64,000 nucleotides of DNA from Flavobacterium sp. (GCA_016721735.1 JADKHM010000019.1:496001-560000); one strand, 5' to 3'. Positions 37,887 to 47,309 are shown, numbered from the stretch's first letter. A program made the numbers and translations. The notes: a model not told the origin generated them from the sequence alone.

Positions 37887-38320
37887 TTTTCTGGTATCGC
37901 TAAAAGTGTGATACAATTGACTAATTTTTCAATTTCCACAGGTGGATTTCCGTGATCAAACCCATTGGTTTCATAGGTTCTTCCTTTGTAGGTCACTTTT
38001 ATATTGGCAATTGCAGCACCGTCGTAAAACCTTTTCTCTGTTGGTCCTTTCAGGTTTGGAATTCCTTCTAAATCTACCTCTTGGAATGCGTCAATTATTT
38101 TCTTCCAATCTGACTTGGAAATGTTTTGTTGCACTAATTTTTCGTTACCATTTCGGTCTTTCGTCGCCGTAAATTTCTGATTTTGAACCACGATTTGTTG
38201 GTAGAAACCTCTTGTAGTCGCTGTATATTCAATAACAGCGGTTTCTATATCTTGCTTTTGTTCGCTATTGCAACCTTTCCCGAGAAAAATAGTTAAAAAT
38301 AATACGGATAGTAATTTCAT
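37883..38320 (-). CDS. Putative lipoprotein in the suf operon, function unknown
   Basis: The product is 145 aa with a lipobox-type start (MKLLSVLFLTIFLGKGCNSE) and a beta-rich body (GFYQQIVVQNQKFTATKDRN then IANIKVTYKGRTYETNG). I do not recognise a named domain. It is placed between sufS (10 bp upstream) and sufE (4-bp overlap), which is unusual for an exported protein in a cytosolic assembly operon, though it fits flavobacterial suf operons as I recall them. Confidence 0.65.
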   Translation of the reverse strand: MKLLSVLFLTIFLGKGCNSEQKQDIETAVIEYTATTRGFYQQIVVQNQKFTATKDRNGNEKLVQQNISKSDWKKIIDAFQEVDLEGIPNLKGPTEKRFYDGAAIANIKVTYKGRTYETNGFDHGNPPVEIEKLVNCITLLAIPEK

Positions 38321-38330
38321 AATACTTGTT

Positions 38331-39545
38331 TTAGCTTAACATTAATTGTGCTTTTTTGACTGCTTCTACCATAACGTCGACTTCTTCTTTTGTATTATAA
38401 AATGCAATAGACGCTCTGATTGTTCCAGGTATTTGATAGAAGTCCATGATTGGTTGTGCGCAATGATGCCCTGTTCGTACAGCGATTCCTTTTTTGTCGA
38501 TAATAGTCCCGATATCGTACGGATGAATGCCATCAATGTTGAACGAAATTACGGAAGTTTTTTCTTTTGCGGTTCCAAAAATTTTCAAGCCTTCTATTTC
38601 TAAGAGTTTTTGAGTTCCGTATTCGAGCAAGTCTAATTCTTGTTTTGCAATGTTGTCAAAACCTATTGAATTCATATAATCTGCGGCAACTCCAAGTACA
38701 ATTCCGCCTGCAATATTGGGCGTTCCCGCTTCAAATTTATGAGGCAATTCAGCATATGTTGTTTTTTCAAACGTGACCGTTGCAATCATTTCGCCGCCGC
38801 CTTGATAAGGCGGTAACTTATTCAACCACGCTTCTTTTCCGTACAAAATCCCTGTTCCTGTTGGACCGCACATTTTGTGTCCAGAAAACACATAAAAATC
38901 ACAATCCAAATCCTGAACATCTGGCTTAAGATGCGGCACTGCTTGTGCGCCATCAATCAAAACAGCGGCGCCAACGGCATGCGCTTTTCGGATCATTTCG
39001 CGAATCGGATTGATTGTTCCTAATGCATTTGAGATATGATTTACTGCGACAATTTTTGTTTTGGATGACAACAACTTTTCGTATTCCTCTTGAATCAATT
39101 CACCCGACTGGTTCATGGGAATTACATTCAAAGTGGCTCCGGTTCTTTCGCACAACATTTGCCACGGCACTATATTGCTGTGATGTTCTAAAGCAGAAAC
39201 CAAAACCTCATCACCAGGCTTTAGGATAGTTGCAAAACCAGCTGCAATGATGTTGACACTATGCGTGGTTCCTGAAGTAAAGATGACTTCATGAGCCTGT
39301 TTTGCGTTGATATGTTTTTGAATTTTTCTTCGAGATTCTTCGTATGCATCAGTAGCCAATTGACTTAAAGTATGCACGCCGCGATGAATATTCGCGTTGA
39401 TTTCTTGATAATATTTTGCGATGGCATCAATCACCACTTTTGGTTTTTGTGAAGTGGCGCCATTATCAAAATAAACCAACGGCTTTCCGTTTACCGTTTG
39501 GGAAAGAATGGGGAATTCGGCTCTTATTTTAGCTATATCAAACAT
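38331..39545 (-). CDS. sufS: SufS-type cysteine desulfurase
   Basis: The product is 404 aa. The PLP-binding Lys is in VFSGHKMCGPTG (near residue 223), the SufS-type catalytic Cys is in RTGHHCAQP (near 361), and the opening FPILSQTVNGKPLVYFDNGA is diagnostic of class V type II desulfurases. It removes sulfur from cysteine and hands it to SufE. It is separated from sufD by 251 bp holding two dispersed repeats, so sufS may have its own promoter. Confidence 0.96.
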   Translation of the reverse strand: MFDIAKIRAEFPILSQTVNGKPLVYFDNGATSQKPKVVIDAIAKYYQEINANIHRGVHTLSQLATDAYEESRRKIQKHINAKQAHEVIFTSGTTHSVNIIAAGFATILKPGDEVLVSALEHHSNIVPWQMLCERTGATLNVIPMNQSGELIQEEYEKLLSSKTKIVAVNHISNALGTINPIREMIRKAHAVGAAVLIDGAQAVPHLKPDVQDLDCDFYVFSGHKMCGPTGTGILYGKEAWLNKLPPYQGGGEMIATVTFEKTTYAELPHKFEAGTPNIAGGIVLGVAADYMNSIGFDNIAKQELDLLEYGTQKLLEIEGLKIFGTAKEKTSVISFNIDGIHPYDIGTIIDKKGIAVRTGHHCAQPIMDFYQIPGTIRASIAFYNTKEEVDVMVEAVKKAQLMLS

Positions 39546-39642
39546 ATTTTTTCTGGAAAATCAACGAACAAAAGTAGTTGAATTGGATTAGAATTTTAGC
39601 AAACAGTTGTTAATAAATTCGGGGTGATTGTCATTGTTTTTT

Positions 39643-39670
39643 GCTCGCAAAGACGCAGAGGCGCAAAGGA
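39643..39670. repeat. Short repeat cgcaaagacgcagaggcgcaaagg, related to 6159-6172
   Basis: The segment tcgcaaagac followed by gcagaggcgcaaagg contains the 14-mer (39656-39669) that also occurs at 6159-6172, and itself repeats cgcaaag. It lies in the sufD-sufS gap. Confidence 0.55.
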
Positions 39671-39710
39671 TTTATTTCTGTTTTGGATGATTTTTCAATC
39701 GATTCGAGAT

Positions 39711-39793
39711 GCCCTAGCCCCGATAGCAGCGATATCCTTTTGTGACGGCGTTCGGCGCAAAAGATTTAGCGTATAGCGGGATTAAGCTCCTAA
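39711..39793. repeat. Dispersed hairpin repeat, copy B (within the suf operon)
   Basis: It begins gccctagccccgatagcagc, contains tatccttttg and ggcgttcggcgc, and ends agcgggattaagctcct. Opening agccccg and closing cggga(tt) are complementary, as are the inner gcga-tatcc and aaagatttagcg blocks in part, so an imperfect hairpin is predicted. It sits directly after the sufD stop (39797) in the transcript direction and could act on processing or termination between sufD and sufS. Confidence 0.78.
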
Positions 39794-39796
39794 AAT

Positions 39797-41113
39797 CTAT
39801 AAGTCAAATCCGATTTTTACGCCCAATTTGTTCGCAATAATCTTTGTAATTCTTTGTTTCAGTTCTGGTATTTTGATGCTTTCGATAACGGCATTCGAGA
39901 AGGCATACATCAGTAAAGCTTTGGCTTCTTTCTTCGGAATTCCGCGCGATTGCATATAGAACATGGCGGTTTCGTCAAGTTGCCCAATGGTGCAACCATG
40001 AGAACATTTGACATCGTCGGCAAAAATTTCTAGTTGCGGTTTGGCATTGATCGTTGCTTTATCGCTCAATAAAATATTGTTGTTCTTTTGGAATGCATTG
40101 GTTTTTTGCGCTTCTTTTTCAACGTAGATTTTCCCGTTGAAAACGCCTATCGCATTGTCAGAAAAAATGCCTTTATAATCTTGGAAACTCTCGCAGTTCG
40201 GCTGTGCGTGATGCACTAACGTGTAGTGATCTACGTGTTGTCTTTCGCCAATAATGGTAATGCCGTTGAGATGACTTTCAATTCGTTCGCCGAAATGGTA
40301 AAAATTGAGATTGTTTCTCGTAAGGCTTCCTCCAAAGCTAAAAGTGTTGACATGCACGCGACTTTCTTGTTGTTGCGACACATAAGTATTGTCGATTAAA
40401 GACGCGGTGTGATTGTCATTTTGAATTTTGTAATAATCGACAATCGCTCTTTTTTGTGCGAAGATTTCTGTAACGGAGTTGGTTAAGACTGCATTTTCGT
40501 TGAGACTTTGATGTCTTTCGATGATTTGCACATGCGAATTTTCGCCAACAATCACCAAATTTCGCGGTTGAACCAGCAGTGCGGCTTCGCTTCCGGTAGA
40601 GAAATACATGATTTCAATTGGCTTGTCGGTCACTTTGCTTTTGGGGATATTGATGTACGCTCCTTCGCTTGCAAACGCCGTATTTAAGGACGTCAGACTT
40701 TCTTCTTTGTTAGCAATGTGATTGAAATAATTGTCGATCACCATTTTGTATTTTGGCTTGTTTAGCGCCGAAGACATCAGGCAAACATCGATTCCGTCAT
40801 GCGTAGTAGAAGACAAAAATGAACTAAAAATACCGTCGATAAAAACGACTTTATAGGTGTCGATTTCGTGTAGGAAATATTTTTTTACATCGGCAAATTG
40901 AATGGTGTTTTCGTTTTTTGGAAAAACCGTAAAATCATTTTTGAGTAAAGAATTCAACGACGTGTATTTCCACGCTTCTTCTTTTTTGGTTGGAAAACCT
41001 TTGCTTTCAAAATTTTGGATGGCAGAAGTTCTGATGTTGTGTAAATCGGCGTCTACATCAACTCGTTCTTCAAATGCCATAAAAGAGGCGATGAGTTTTT
41101 CTTTTAATTCCAT
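39797..41113 (-). CDS. sufD: SufD, Fe-S assembly scaffold subunit
   Basis: The product is 438 aa. The C-terminal SufBD core is clear (KCSHGCTIGQLDETAMFYMQ and RGIPKKEAKALL). SufD forms the SufBC2D complex with SufB and SufC and is needed for iron handling. I start at the ATG at 41113 (MELKEKLIASFMAFEE), not the upstream 41137. It lies 49 bp after sufC and has normal length for the family. Confidence 0.94.
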   Translation of the reverse strand: MELKEKLIASFMAFEERVDVDADLHNIRTSAIQNFESKGFPTKKEEAWKYTSLNSLLKNDFTVFPKNENTIQFADVKKYFLHEIDTYKVVFIDGIFSSFLSSTTHDGIDVCLMSSALNKPKYKMVIDNYFNHIANKEESLTSLNTAFASEGAYINIPKSKVTDKPIEIMYFSTGSEAALLVQPRNLVIVGENSHVQIIERHQSLNENAVLTNSVTEIFAQKRAIVDYYKIQNDNHTASLIDNTYVSQQQESRVHVNTFSFGGSLTRNNLNFYHFGERIESHLNGITIIGERQHVDHYTLVHHAQPNCESFQDYKGIFSDNAIGVFNGKIYVEKEAQKTNAFQKNNNILLSDKATINAKPQLEIFADDVKCSHGCTIGQLDETAMFYMQSRGIPKKEAKALLMYAFSNAVIESIKIPELKQRITKIIANKLGVKIGFDL

Positions 41114-41162
41114 ATATCGGTAGTTGTCGGTCGTCAATCAAAAATCGAAAACCAGTAACGTT

Positions 41163-41915
41163 TTATGCTTCTTGTTCTTGTTTGATCCAGTCGTATCCTT
41201 TTTCTTCGAGTTCATAGGCTAGTTCTTTTCCGCCTGATTTCACAATTCTTCCGTTATATAAAACGTGAACGAAGTCTGGAACGATATAATCTAAAAGTCT
41301 TTGATAATGCGTAATAACTATGATGGCGTTGTTTTCGCTTTTCAATTTGTTGACGCCGTTGGCAACGATTCGAAGCGCATCGATGTCTAATCCGGAATCG
41401 GTTTCGTCCAAAATAGCGAGTTTAGGCTCAAGCATCGCCATTTGAAAAATCTCGTTTCTTTTCTTCTCGCCACCTGAAAAACCTTCGTTGAGTGAGCGCG
41501 ACAAAAACTTACGATCAATTTCTAACAATTCTGATTTTTCTCGAATAAATTTTAGCATTTCATTCGCTGGCATTTCTTCTTTTCCGTTGGCTTTTCTCGT
41601 TTCGTTGATAGCTGTTCTCATGAAATTAGTTACGGAAACACCAGGGATTTCAACTGGATATTGGAAAGACAAAAACACACCTTTGTGAGCGCGCTCTTCT
41701 GGAGCCAAATCTGCTAAATCTTCGCCGTCTAGGAATACTTGTCCGTCGGTTACTTCGTAATTTTCATTTCCAGCAATGACTGCTGAAAGTGTACTTTTTC
41801 CCGAACCGTTTGGACCCATAATCGCGTGAACTTCTCCGGCTTTAACCTCGAGATTGATTCCTTTTAATATTTCTTTATCTTCGACTGAAGCGTGTAGATT
41901 CTTTATTTGTAACAT
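41163..41915 (-). CDS. sufC: SufC ATPase
   Basis: The product is 250 aa: an ABC-type ATPase with Walker A GPNGSGKST (near residue 35), signature LNEGFSGGEKKRNE and Walker B LAILDETDSGLD. SufC is cytosolic and not a transporter; it drives conformational change in SufBC2D. It lies between sufB and sufD, 36 bp after sufB. Confidence 0.96.
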   Translation of the reverse strand: MLQIKNLHASVEDKEILKGINLEVKAGEVHAIMGPNGSGKSTLSAVIAGNENYEVTDGQVFLDGEDLADLAPEERAHKGVFLSFQYPVEIPGVSVTNFMRTAINETRKANGKEEMPANEMLKFIREKSELLEIDRKFLSRSLNEGFSGGEKKRNEIFQMAMLEPKLAILDETDSGLDIDALRIVANGVNKLKSENNAIIVITHYQRLLDYIVPDFVHVLYNGRIVKSGGKELAYELEEKGYDWIKQEQEA

Positions 41916-41951
41916 GTTGCTTTTATTAAGGCTTTTGAATTTGTTTGAGGT

Positions 41952-43399
41952 TTATCCGACGCTTCCTTCTAGCGAAATTTCTAAAAGTTTCTGCGCTTCC
42001 ACAGCAAACTCCATCGGCAATTTATTTAAGACATCTTTGCTGAAACCGTTTACGATCAAAGCAATGGCTTTTTCGGTTGGAATGCCGCGTTGGTTGCAAT
42101 AAAACACTTGATCTTCACCAATTTTTGACGTGGTTGCTTCGTGTTCTATTTTAGCCGTTGGATTTTTGCTTTCGATGTAGGGAAAAGTGTGAGCGCCGCA
42201 ATTATTTCCCATCAAAAGCGAATCGCATTGTGAAAAATTTCGGGCGTTTTCAGCACGGGCACTAATTTGAACCAATCCACGGTAACTGTTTTGAGATTTC
42301 CCGGCAGAAATTCCTTTGGAAATAATCGTCGACTTGGTGTTTTTTCCCAAGTGAATCATTTTCGTTCCCGTATCTGCTTGTTGGAAATTATTAGTCACTG
42401 CAATTGAATAGAATTCACCAACGGAATTATCACCCTTTAAGACGCATGAAGGATATTTCCAAGTGACTGCCGAACCTGTCTCAACTTGCGTCCATGAGAT
42501 TTTAGCGTTTTTCTCGCACAATCCACGTTTGGTTACGAAATTGAATACCCCGCCTTTTCCTTCTTTATTTCCTGGATACCAATTTTGAACAGTAGAATAT
42601 TTGATTTCAGCATCATCCAAGGCAATTAGTTCAACAACTGCAGCGTGCAATTGGTTCTCATCTCGACTTGGAGCCGTACATCCTTCTAAATACGATACAT
42701 AACTGCCTTCATCAGCAATCACCAACGTTCTTTCAAACTGACCTGTTCCCGCTTGATTGATTCTGAAATACGTTGACAATTCCATTGGGCAACGAACGCC
42801 TTTTGGAATGTAACAAAACGAACCGTCAGAAAAAACGGCTGAGTTTAAAGCTGCATAAAAATTATCTTTTTGCGGAACAACGGTTCCCAAATATTTTTTA
42901 CCAATTCTGGATGTTCACGAATCGCCTCAGAAATACTCATGAATATGATGCCTTTTTCGCCCAATGTTTTTTTGAATGTAGTCGCCACAGAAACTGAGTC
43001 GACCACGATATCCATCGCAACGCCTGAAAGCATTTTTTGTTCATCGATAGAAATGCCTAATTTCTTGAAAGTTTCCAATAATTCAGGATCTACTTCGTCT
43101 AAACTTTCATATTTCGCTTTGCTTTTAGGAGCAGAATAATAAGATATGGCTTGAAAATCTGGTTTTTCATAATGAACGTTCGCCCATTCAGGCTCTTTCA
43201 TTTGTTCCCAAGCTCGAAAAGCCTCTAGTCGCCAGTCAGTCATCCATTGTGGCTCTTCTTTTCGAAGTGAAATGGCGCGAACTATGTCTTCATTGAGACC
43301 AATAGGAAAGGTGTCTGACTCGATATCGGTATAAAATCCGTATTCGTACTCTTTGTTTTCGAGTTCGATTTTTAAATCATCTTCGGTATATTTTGGCAT
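41952..43399 (-). CDS. sufB: SufB, Fe-S scaffold subunit (one frameshift in a homopolymer)
   Basis: Two frames together give a SufB: 42845-43399 (MPKYTEDDLKIELENKEYEY to HPELVK) and 41952-42890 (GTVVPQKDNFYAALNS to the C-terminal SufBD core with NNCGAHTFPYIESKNPTAK). At 42894-42899 there are six T (A on the coding strand) where seven would be needed for VKKYLGTVVPQ. With one base added, the gene is 1449 nt and encodes 482 aa, the normal SufB length. SufB carries the nascent cluster and is usually essential, so a sequencing error, or tolerated slippage, is far more likely than a real loss. Confidence 0.9.
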
Positions 43400-43414
43400 A
43401 ATTAATTGGCTGAA

Positions 43415-43744
43415 TTATAATGAAAATGATTCTCCGCAACCGCAAGTTCGACTTGCATTTGGATTATTAAAAACAAATCCTTTTCCGTTCAATCCGCCTG
43501 AAAACTCTAATATGGTTCCTGCTAGATATAGGAAAGATTTTTTTTCTACGGCAATTCGCACTTGATTTACTTCAAAAACTTTATCGGTTTCTCCTATTTC
43601 TTTGTCGAATTTCAACTCATAAGACAATCCGGAACAACCGCCGCTTTTAACGCCTACACGAACGTAATCTTTTGTAGCGTCGAAGCCATCATCCTGCATC
43701 ATTTCGACGATTTTTTTACTTGCTGTATCTGATACTTGTATCAT
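43415..43744 (-). CDS. sufA: SufA/IscA-type Fe-S carrier
   Basis: The product is 109 aa with the three conserved cysteines of A-type carriers: one in SGGCSGLSYEL and two in the C-terminal TCGCGESF. It accepts or delivers iron-sulfur clusters. It is the first gene of the suf operon, 15 bp before sufB, and follows a good -7 promoter motif. Confidence 0.93.
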   Translation of the reverse strand: MIQVSDTASKKIVEMMQDDGFDATKDYVRVGVKSGGCSGLSYELKFDKEIGETDKVFEVNQVRIAVEKKSFLYLAGTILEFSGGLNGKGFVFNNPNASRTCGCGESFSL

Positions 43745-43850
43745 AACTGTTCTTGCTTTGATTTTAATATTCGGACGCTAATCAATTTGAAAAAACAGAT
43801 TTGAAAAAACCATCCAAAGCTCCTTATATTGATTTTGTCTAAATTAACCG

Positions 43851-43858
43851 CAAAGATA
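43851..43858 (-). promoter_or_regulatory. -7 promoter motif for the suf operon
   Basis: On the minus strand it reads TATCTTTG, a perfect TAnnTTTG; a CTTGA (minus) at 43881-43885 is a possible -33 element at a rather long spacing of about 22 bp. The predicted leader to the sufA ATG is about 100 nt, long enough to hold a regulator site. No IscR-type site is recognisable to me. Confidence 0.5.
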
Positions 43859-44000
43859 TACTAAAATATACTTTACGAAATCAAGACGTACATTTTTAAA
43901 TATAATATTAACATAGAAAAAACTGATTTTAATAATAAGTCCAATTGATTTTTAGTACTTTTCGCATTGCAAAAGAATTTTAATTGAGAATAAAAAACAT

Positions 44001-44864
44001 ATGAAACTTTATCCTATTGAAGCGGGGAATTTCAAATTAGATGGCGGCGCTATGTTTGGCGTTGTACCAAAAACTATTTGGAACAAAACTAATCCCGCAG
44101 ATGCGAATAATCTGATTGACATTGCAGCGAGATGTCTCTTAATTGAAGATGGTAACCGACTCATTCTCATAGACACCGGAATGGGAAACAAACAATCTGA
44201 GAAGTTTTTTGGATATTATTCCTTGTGGGGAACGCACAGCATTGACAAATCCTTGGCTGCATATGGTTTCCATCGGGATGATATTACAGATGTATTTATG
44301 ACACATTTGCATTTTGACCATTGCGGAGGAAGTGTACAATGGAACGCTGACAGAACCGGTTACGAGGTTGCCTTCAAAAACGCAAAATATTGGAGCAATT
44401 CTGATCATTGGGAATGGGCCACCAAACCAAACGCTAGAGAAAAAGCCTCTTTTTTGTCTGAAAACATTTTACCGATGCAAGAAAGTGGACATTTGTCGTT
44501 CGTAAACAGAACTAATGCTGCTTTTCTTGACCAATCCGAATTGGGTTTTGGGATTCATTTTGTAGATGGGCATACGGACAAAATGATGATACCACAGATT
44601 CAATACCAAGGGAAAACCATTTGTTTTATGGCGGATTTAGTTCCAACCGCGGGACATATTCCTTTGCCCTATGTTATGGGATACGATACGCGCCCTTTAT
44701 TGACATTGCCTGAAAAAGAGTTGTTTTTGAACCAGGCGGCAGATCAAAATTTCTATTTGTTTTTAGAACATGATGCTCATAATGAAATTATTACGGTGGA
44801 GCGAACCGAAAGAGGAATTCGTTTGAAAGAAGTTTTTTCTGGCAAAGAAATTTTTGACTTATAG
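44001..44864 (+). CDS. Metallo-beta-lactamase-fold hydrolase (AHL-lactonase-like)
   Basis: The product is 287 aa. The metal-binding HxHxDH motif is present as THLHFDHCGG (near residue 103), the next metal ligands follow in VDGHTDKM and the Asp in MADLVP, and a final His in FLEHDAHNE. The size and motif order resemble N-acyl-homoserine lactonases and related esterases; the substrate is not determined. It faces the suf operon divergently and is followed by a MarR gene, which may control it. Confidence 0.82.
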   Translation: MKLYPIEAGNFKLDGGAMFGVVPKTIWNKTNPADANNLIDIAARCLLIEDGNRLILIDTGMGNKQSEKFFGYYSLWGTHSIDKSLAAYGFHRDDITDVFMTHLHFDHCGGSVQWNADRTGYEVAFKNAKYWSNSDHWEWATKPNAREKASFLSENILPMQESGHLSFVNRTNAAFLDQSELGFGIHFVDGHTDKMMIPQIQYQGKTICFMADLVPTAGHIPLPYVMGYDTRPLLTLPEKELFLNQAADQNFYLFLEHDAHNEIITVERTERGIRLKEVFSGKEIFDL

Positions 44865-44909
44865 GCATGTCTTAAACATTTTTTTGTTTATTTGACGTAT
44901 CAAATTTTG

Positions 44910-45365
44910 ATGGCTTATCTTTTAGAGATTCATATGGGAAGTATTGAGACTATTAATTTTTACCTACTCGACAAAGCGATTCGAACCTATCGAAACTATT
45001 CGCAAAAGAAAATAAAAGAAAACGGACTAAACATTACCGTGGATCAATGGTTGATTATGAAAGTTCTTTTTGAGAATCCGAATATCCCTCAAATAGATCT
45101 TGCCAAAAGAGTTTTTAAAGACAACGCTTCGATAACACGGATAATTGATTTGTTGGTTAAAGCCAAATACTTAGACCGCAAAACAAATCCCAAAGATCGC
45201 AGAACTTCTATTTTGCGAGTTACGCCGGCTGGAGAACAAATGATATACAAAGTTCAAGACTTGGTTTTGGAAAACAGAAGGAATGCGCAAGCAGGCATTG
45301 CTATTGAAGACTTAGAAAATTTGAACAGCACGTTACAGAAAATAATCTTAAATTGTCAATCTTAA
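44910..45365 (+). CDS. MarR-family transcriptional regulator
   Basis: The product is 151 aa with the winged-helix pattern of MarR proteins: LTPKNIPQIDLAK-type helices (here NPNIPQIDLAKRVFKDNASI), recognition helix, then the wing KTNPKDRRTSILRVTPAGEQ. MarR dimers usually repress neighbouring genes until a small aromatic or oxidant signal binds. It lies 45 bp after the metallo-hydrolase gene. ATG codons at 44910 and 44934 are both possible starts. Confidence 0.85.
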   Translation: MAYLLEIHMGSIETINFYLLDKAIRTYRNYSQKKIKENGLNITVDQWLIMKVLFENPNIPQIDLAKRVFKDNASITRIIDLLVKAKYLDRKTNPKDRRTSILRVTPAGEQMIYKVQDLVLENRRNAQAGIAIEDLENLNSTLQKIILNCQS

Positions 45366-45379
45366 AAGTACTTTGGGCT

Positions 45380-45466
45380 ATGTTAAAAATGATCTATTTA
45401 ATTACGCTTCTATTTATTACCTCCATTCGATTTATTCTCAATTTAATAGAATCCTTCTGGTCGTAA
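45380..45466 (+). CDS. Possible 28-residue hydrophobic peptide
   Basis: An ATG at 45380 opens 28 codons beginning MLKMIYLITLLFITSI and ending SFWS, a single membrane-helix-like peptide. It lies in the 245-bp gap between the MarR and S8-protease genes, 14 nt after the MarR stop. A near-match to the -7 box (tactttgg) lies just upstream. In AT-rich DNA such an ORF can arise by chance, so this is a weak call. Confidence 0.2.
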   Translation: MLKMIYLITLLFITSIRFILNLIESFWS

Positions 45467-45580
45467 ATAATAGAAATTAAACATTCCGTTTGAGCTTTGA
45501 TAGTGATCTACCTTAAAGACGTGCTTACAGAGCATCCTAAATTATTGTTAACTAATCCTGATTTTAAAAATAATCCTAAT

Positions 45581-45588
45581 TATTTTTG
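45581..45588 (+). promoter_or_regulatory. -7 promoter motif for the S8 protease gene
   Basis: TATTTTTG is a perfect TAnnTTTG, 22 nt before the ATG at 45611, predicting a leader of about 16 nt. Confidence 0.55.
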
Positions 45589-45610
45589 ACCTTTCCTAAA
45601 AACTAAAAAA

Positions 45611-47221
45611 ATGAATTTAATTAAATCTGCTTGTTTCTCGATTGCTACTTCTTTAGTCATGTCGTTTTCCCTCCAAGCACAGACTAGCGCTGCTTTTGCT
45701 GCCAAAAAAGGGAAATTAACCGAAGACCAATTAAAAAGATGGAGTCATCTCGACCTTGCAAAAGATAGTATTCCGGGAATGAGTGTCGATCGCACCTATT
45801 CAGAACTAATCAAAAACAGAAAAGGCAAAAAGATTATAGTTGCTGTCCTTGATTCGGGAGTTGATGTTGATCACGAAGATTTGAAATCCGTGATTTGGAC
45901 CAATCCAAAAGAAATTGCGGGTAACGGTAAAGATGATGACAAGAATGGTTATGTTGACGATATTCACGGTTGGAACTTTTTAGGAGATTCCGGGCTTGAA
46001 AATCTAGAAATGACACGTATTATGAAAAAAGCAGACGATGGTTCTGAAGAATATAAATCTGCTAAAGCCGAATATGAAAAAATGTTGCAGGACAATATGC
46101 AAAGTAAGCAACAAGTTGATTTCTTATTTAAATGCAATCAAACAATTAAAGACTTCTTAAAGAAAGATAATTATACCTTAGAAGAAGTCAAAGCTATTGA
46201 ATCTACTGACCCTGCTGTTACTAAAAGCAAACAAGTAATGACAAGCGTAATCGGTCAAACTGGCGCCAACTTCAATGAAGATTTGAACGATTATAAGAAT
46301 CAAGTTTATGACATGCTAAACTACAACCTCAACAAAGATTTTGATGGAAGAAAAGTTCTGGGCGACAACGCAGACGACATGAATACAAAATCTTATGGCA
46401 ATAATGTAGTTTACGGACCTGACAAAAAAGAGGCACTACACGGAACACACGTTGCGGGTATTATAGCACAAAGCAGATACAATAATATTGGTGGCGACGG
46501 AATTGCAAATGATGTTGAAATTATGGCTATCAGAGCAGTGCCAAACGGAGATGAATATGATAAAGATATTGCTTTAGGTATTCGTTACGCAGTCGACAAC
46601 GGAGCAAAAGTAATCAACGGAAGCTTTGGTAAAAGCTACTCTCCTCACAAACAATGGGTTTATGATGCGATCAAATATGCTGAAAGTAAAGACGTTTTGA
46701 TTGTTCATGCCGCTGGAAATGACGCAAAAGACATTGATGTAGAAAACAATTTCCCAAATGATTCTGATGACAAAAAAACAGAATTCGCTTCAAATGTACT
46801 TACGGTTGGTGCTTTGAATTATGAATACGGTTCAAATGTATTGGCGCCGTTTTCAAACTATGGTAAGCTCAATGTAGATGTATTTGCGCCAGGAATGAAA
46901 ATTTATGCAACAACGCCAAACAACACATATAAATACGAGCAAGGAACTTCAATGGCTTCTCCAAATGCCGCAGGTGTTGCTGCTTTAATTCGTTCGTACT
47001 TCCCGAATTTAAAAGCAAAACAAGTAAAAGAAATTCTAATGAATTCAGGAATTGCTTTCGATCAAAATGTTGAAGTTGGCGGCGATCCAAAAGATTTGCG
47101 TACGTTAAGTCAAATTTCGACTTCAGGAAAAATGGTTAGTGCCTACAACGCTTTTAAAATGGCGGAAAAAATGTCAGCAAAAATCCCAGCAAAAAAGAGT
47201 AAGAAAAAAGTAAGAGGATAA
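45611..47221 (+). CDS. Secreted subtilisin-like S8 serine protease
   Basis: The product is 536 aa with a signal peptide (about 1-24). The triad is complete: Asp about 81 in AVLDSGVDVDHED, His about 277 in HGTHVAGI, Ser about 447 in GTSMASPNAAG. An insert of about 130 residues lies between the Asp and His motifs. The C-terminus is Lys-rich and has no recognisable T9SS tail, so the protein is probably periplasmic or exported by another route. It degrades proteins outside the cytoplasm and is followed by an M1 peptidase that could work on its products. Confidence 0.92.
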   Translation: MNLIKSACFSIATSLVMSFSLQAQTSAAFAAKKGKLTEDQLKRWSHLDLAKDSIPGMSVDRTYSELIKNRKGKKIIVAVLDSGVDVDHEDLKSVIWTNPKEIAGNGKDDDKNGYVDDIHGWNFLGDSGLENLEMTRIMKKADDGSEEYKSAKAEYEKMLQDNMQSKQQVDFLFKCNQTIKDFLKKDNYTLEEVKAIESTDPAVTKSKQVMTSVIGQTGANFNEDLNDYKNQVYDMLNYNLNKDFDGRKVLGDNADDMNTKSYGNNVVYGPDKKEALHGTHVAGIIAQSRYNNIGGDGIANDVEIMAIRAVPNGDEYDKDIALGIRYAVDNGAKVINGSFGKSYSPHKQWVYDAIKYAESKDVLIVHAAGNDAKDIDVENNFPNDSDDKKTEFASNVLTVGALNYEYGSNVLAPFSNYGKLNVDVFAPGMKIYATTPNNTYKYEQGTSMASPNAAGVAALIRSYFPNLKAKQVKEILMNSGIAFDQNVEVGGDPKDLRTLSQISTSGKMVSAYNAFKMAEKMSAKIPAKKSKKKVRG

Positions 47222-47309
47222 TCTTTTTTTCTTTGCTGTTAAAATGAGCTTGCGAGATGACCAATCTTCAAGCTTATTTTAATTTTATAAAACATCTAAT
47301 TCTTGAAAT

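Noticed and set aside
42845..42903. Programmed frameshift in sufB
   Set aside because: An A-run alone is weak support, there is no stimulatory hairpin that I can see, and several unrelated genes show the same kind of break, so an error is simpler. Left open in the findings.
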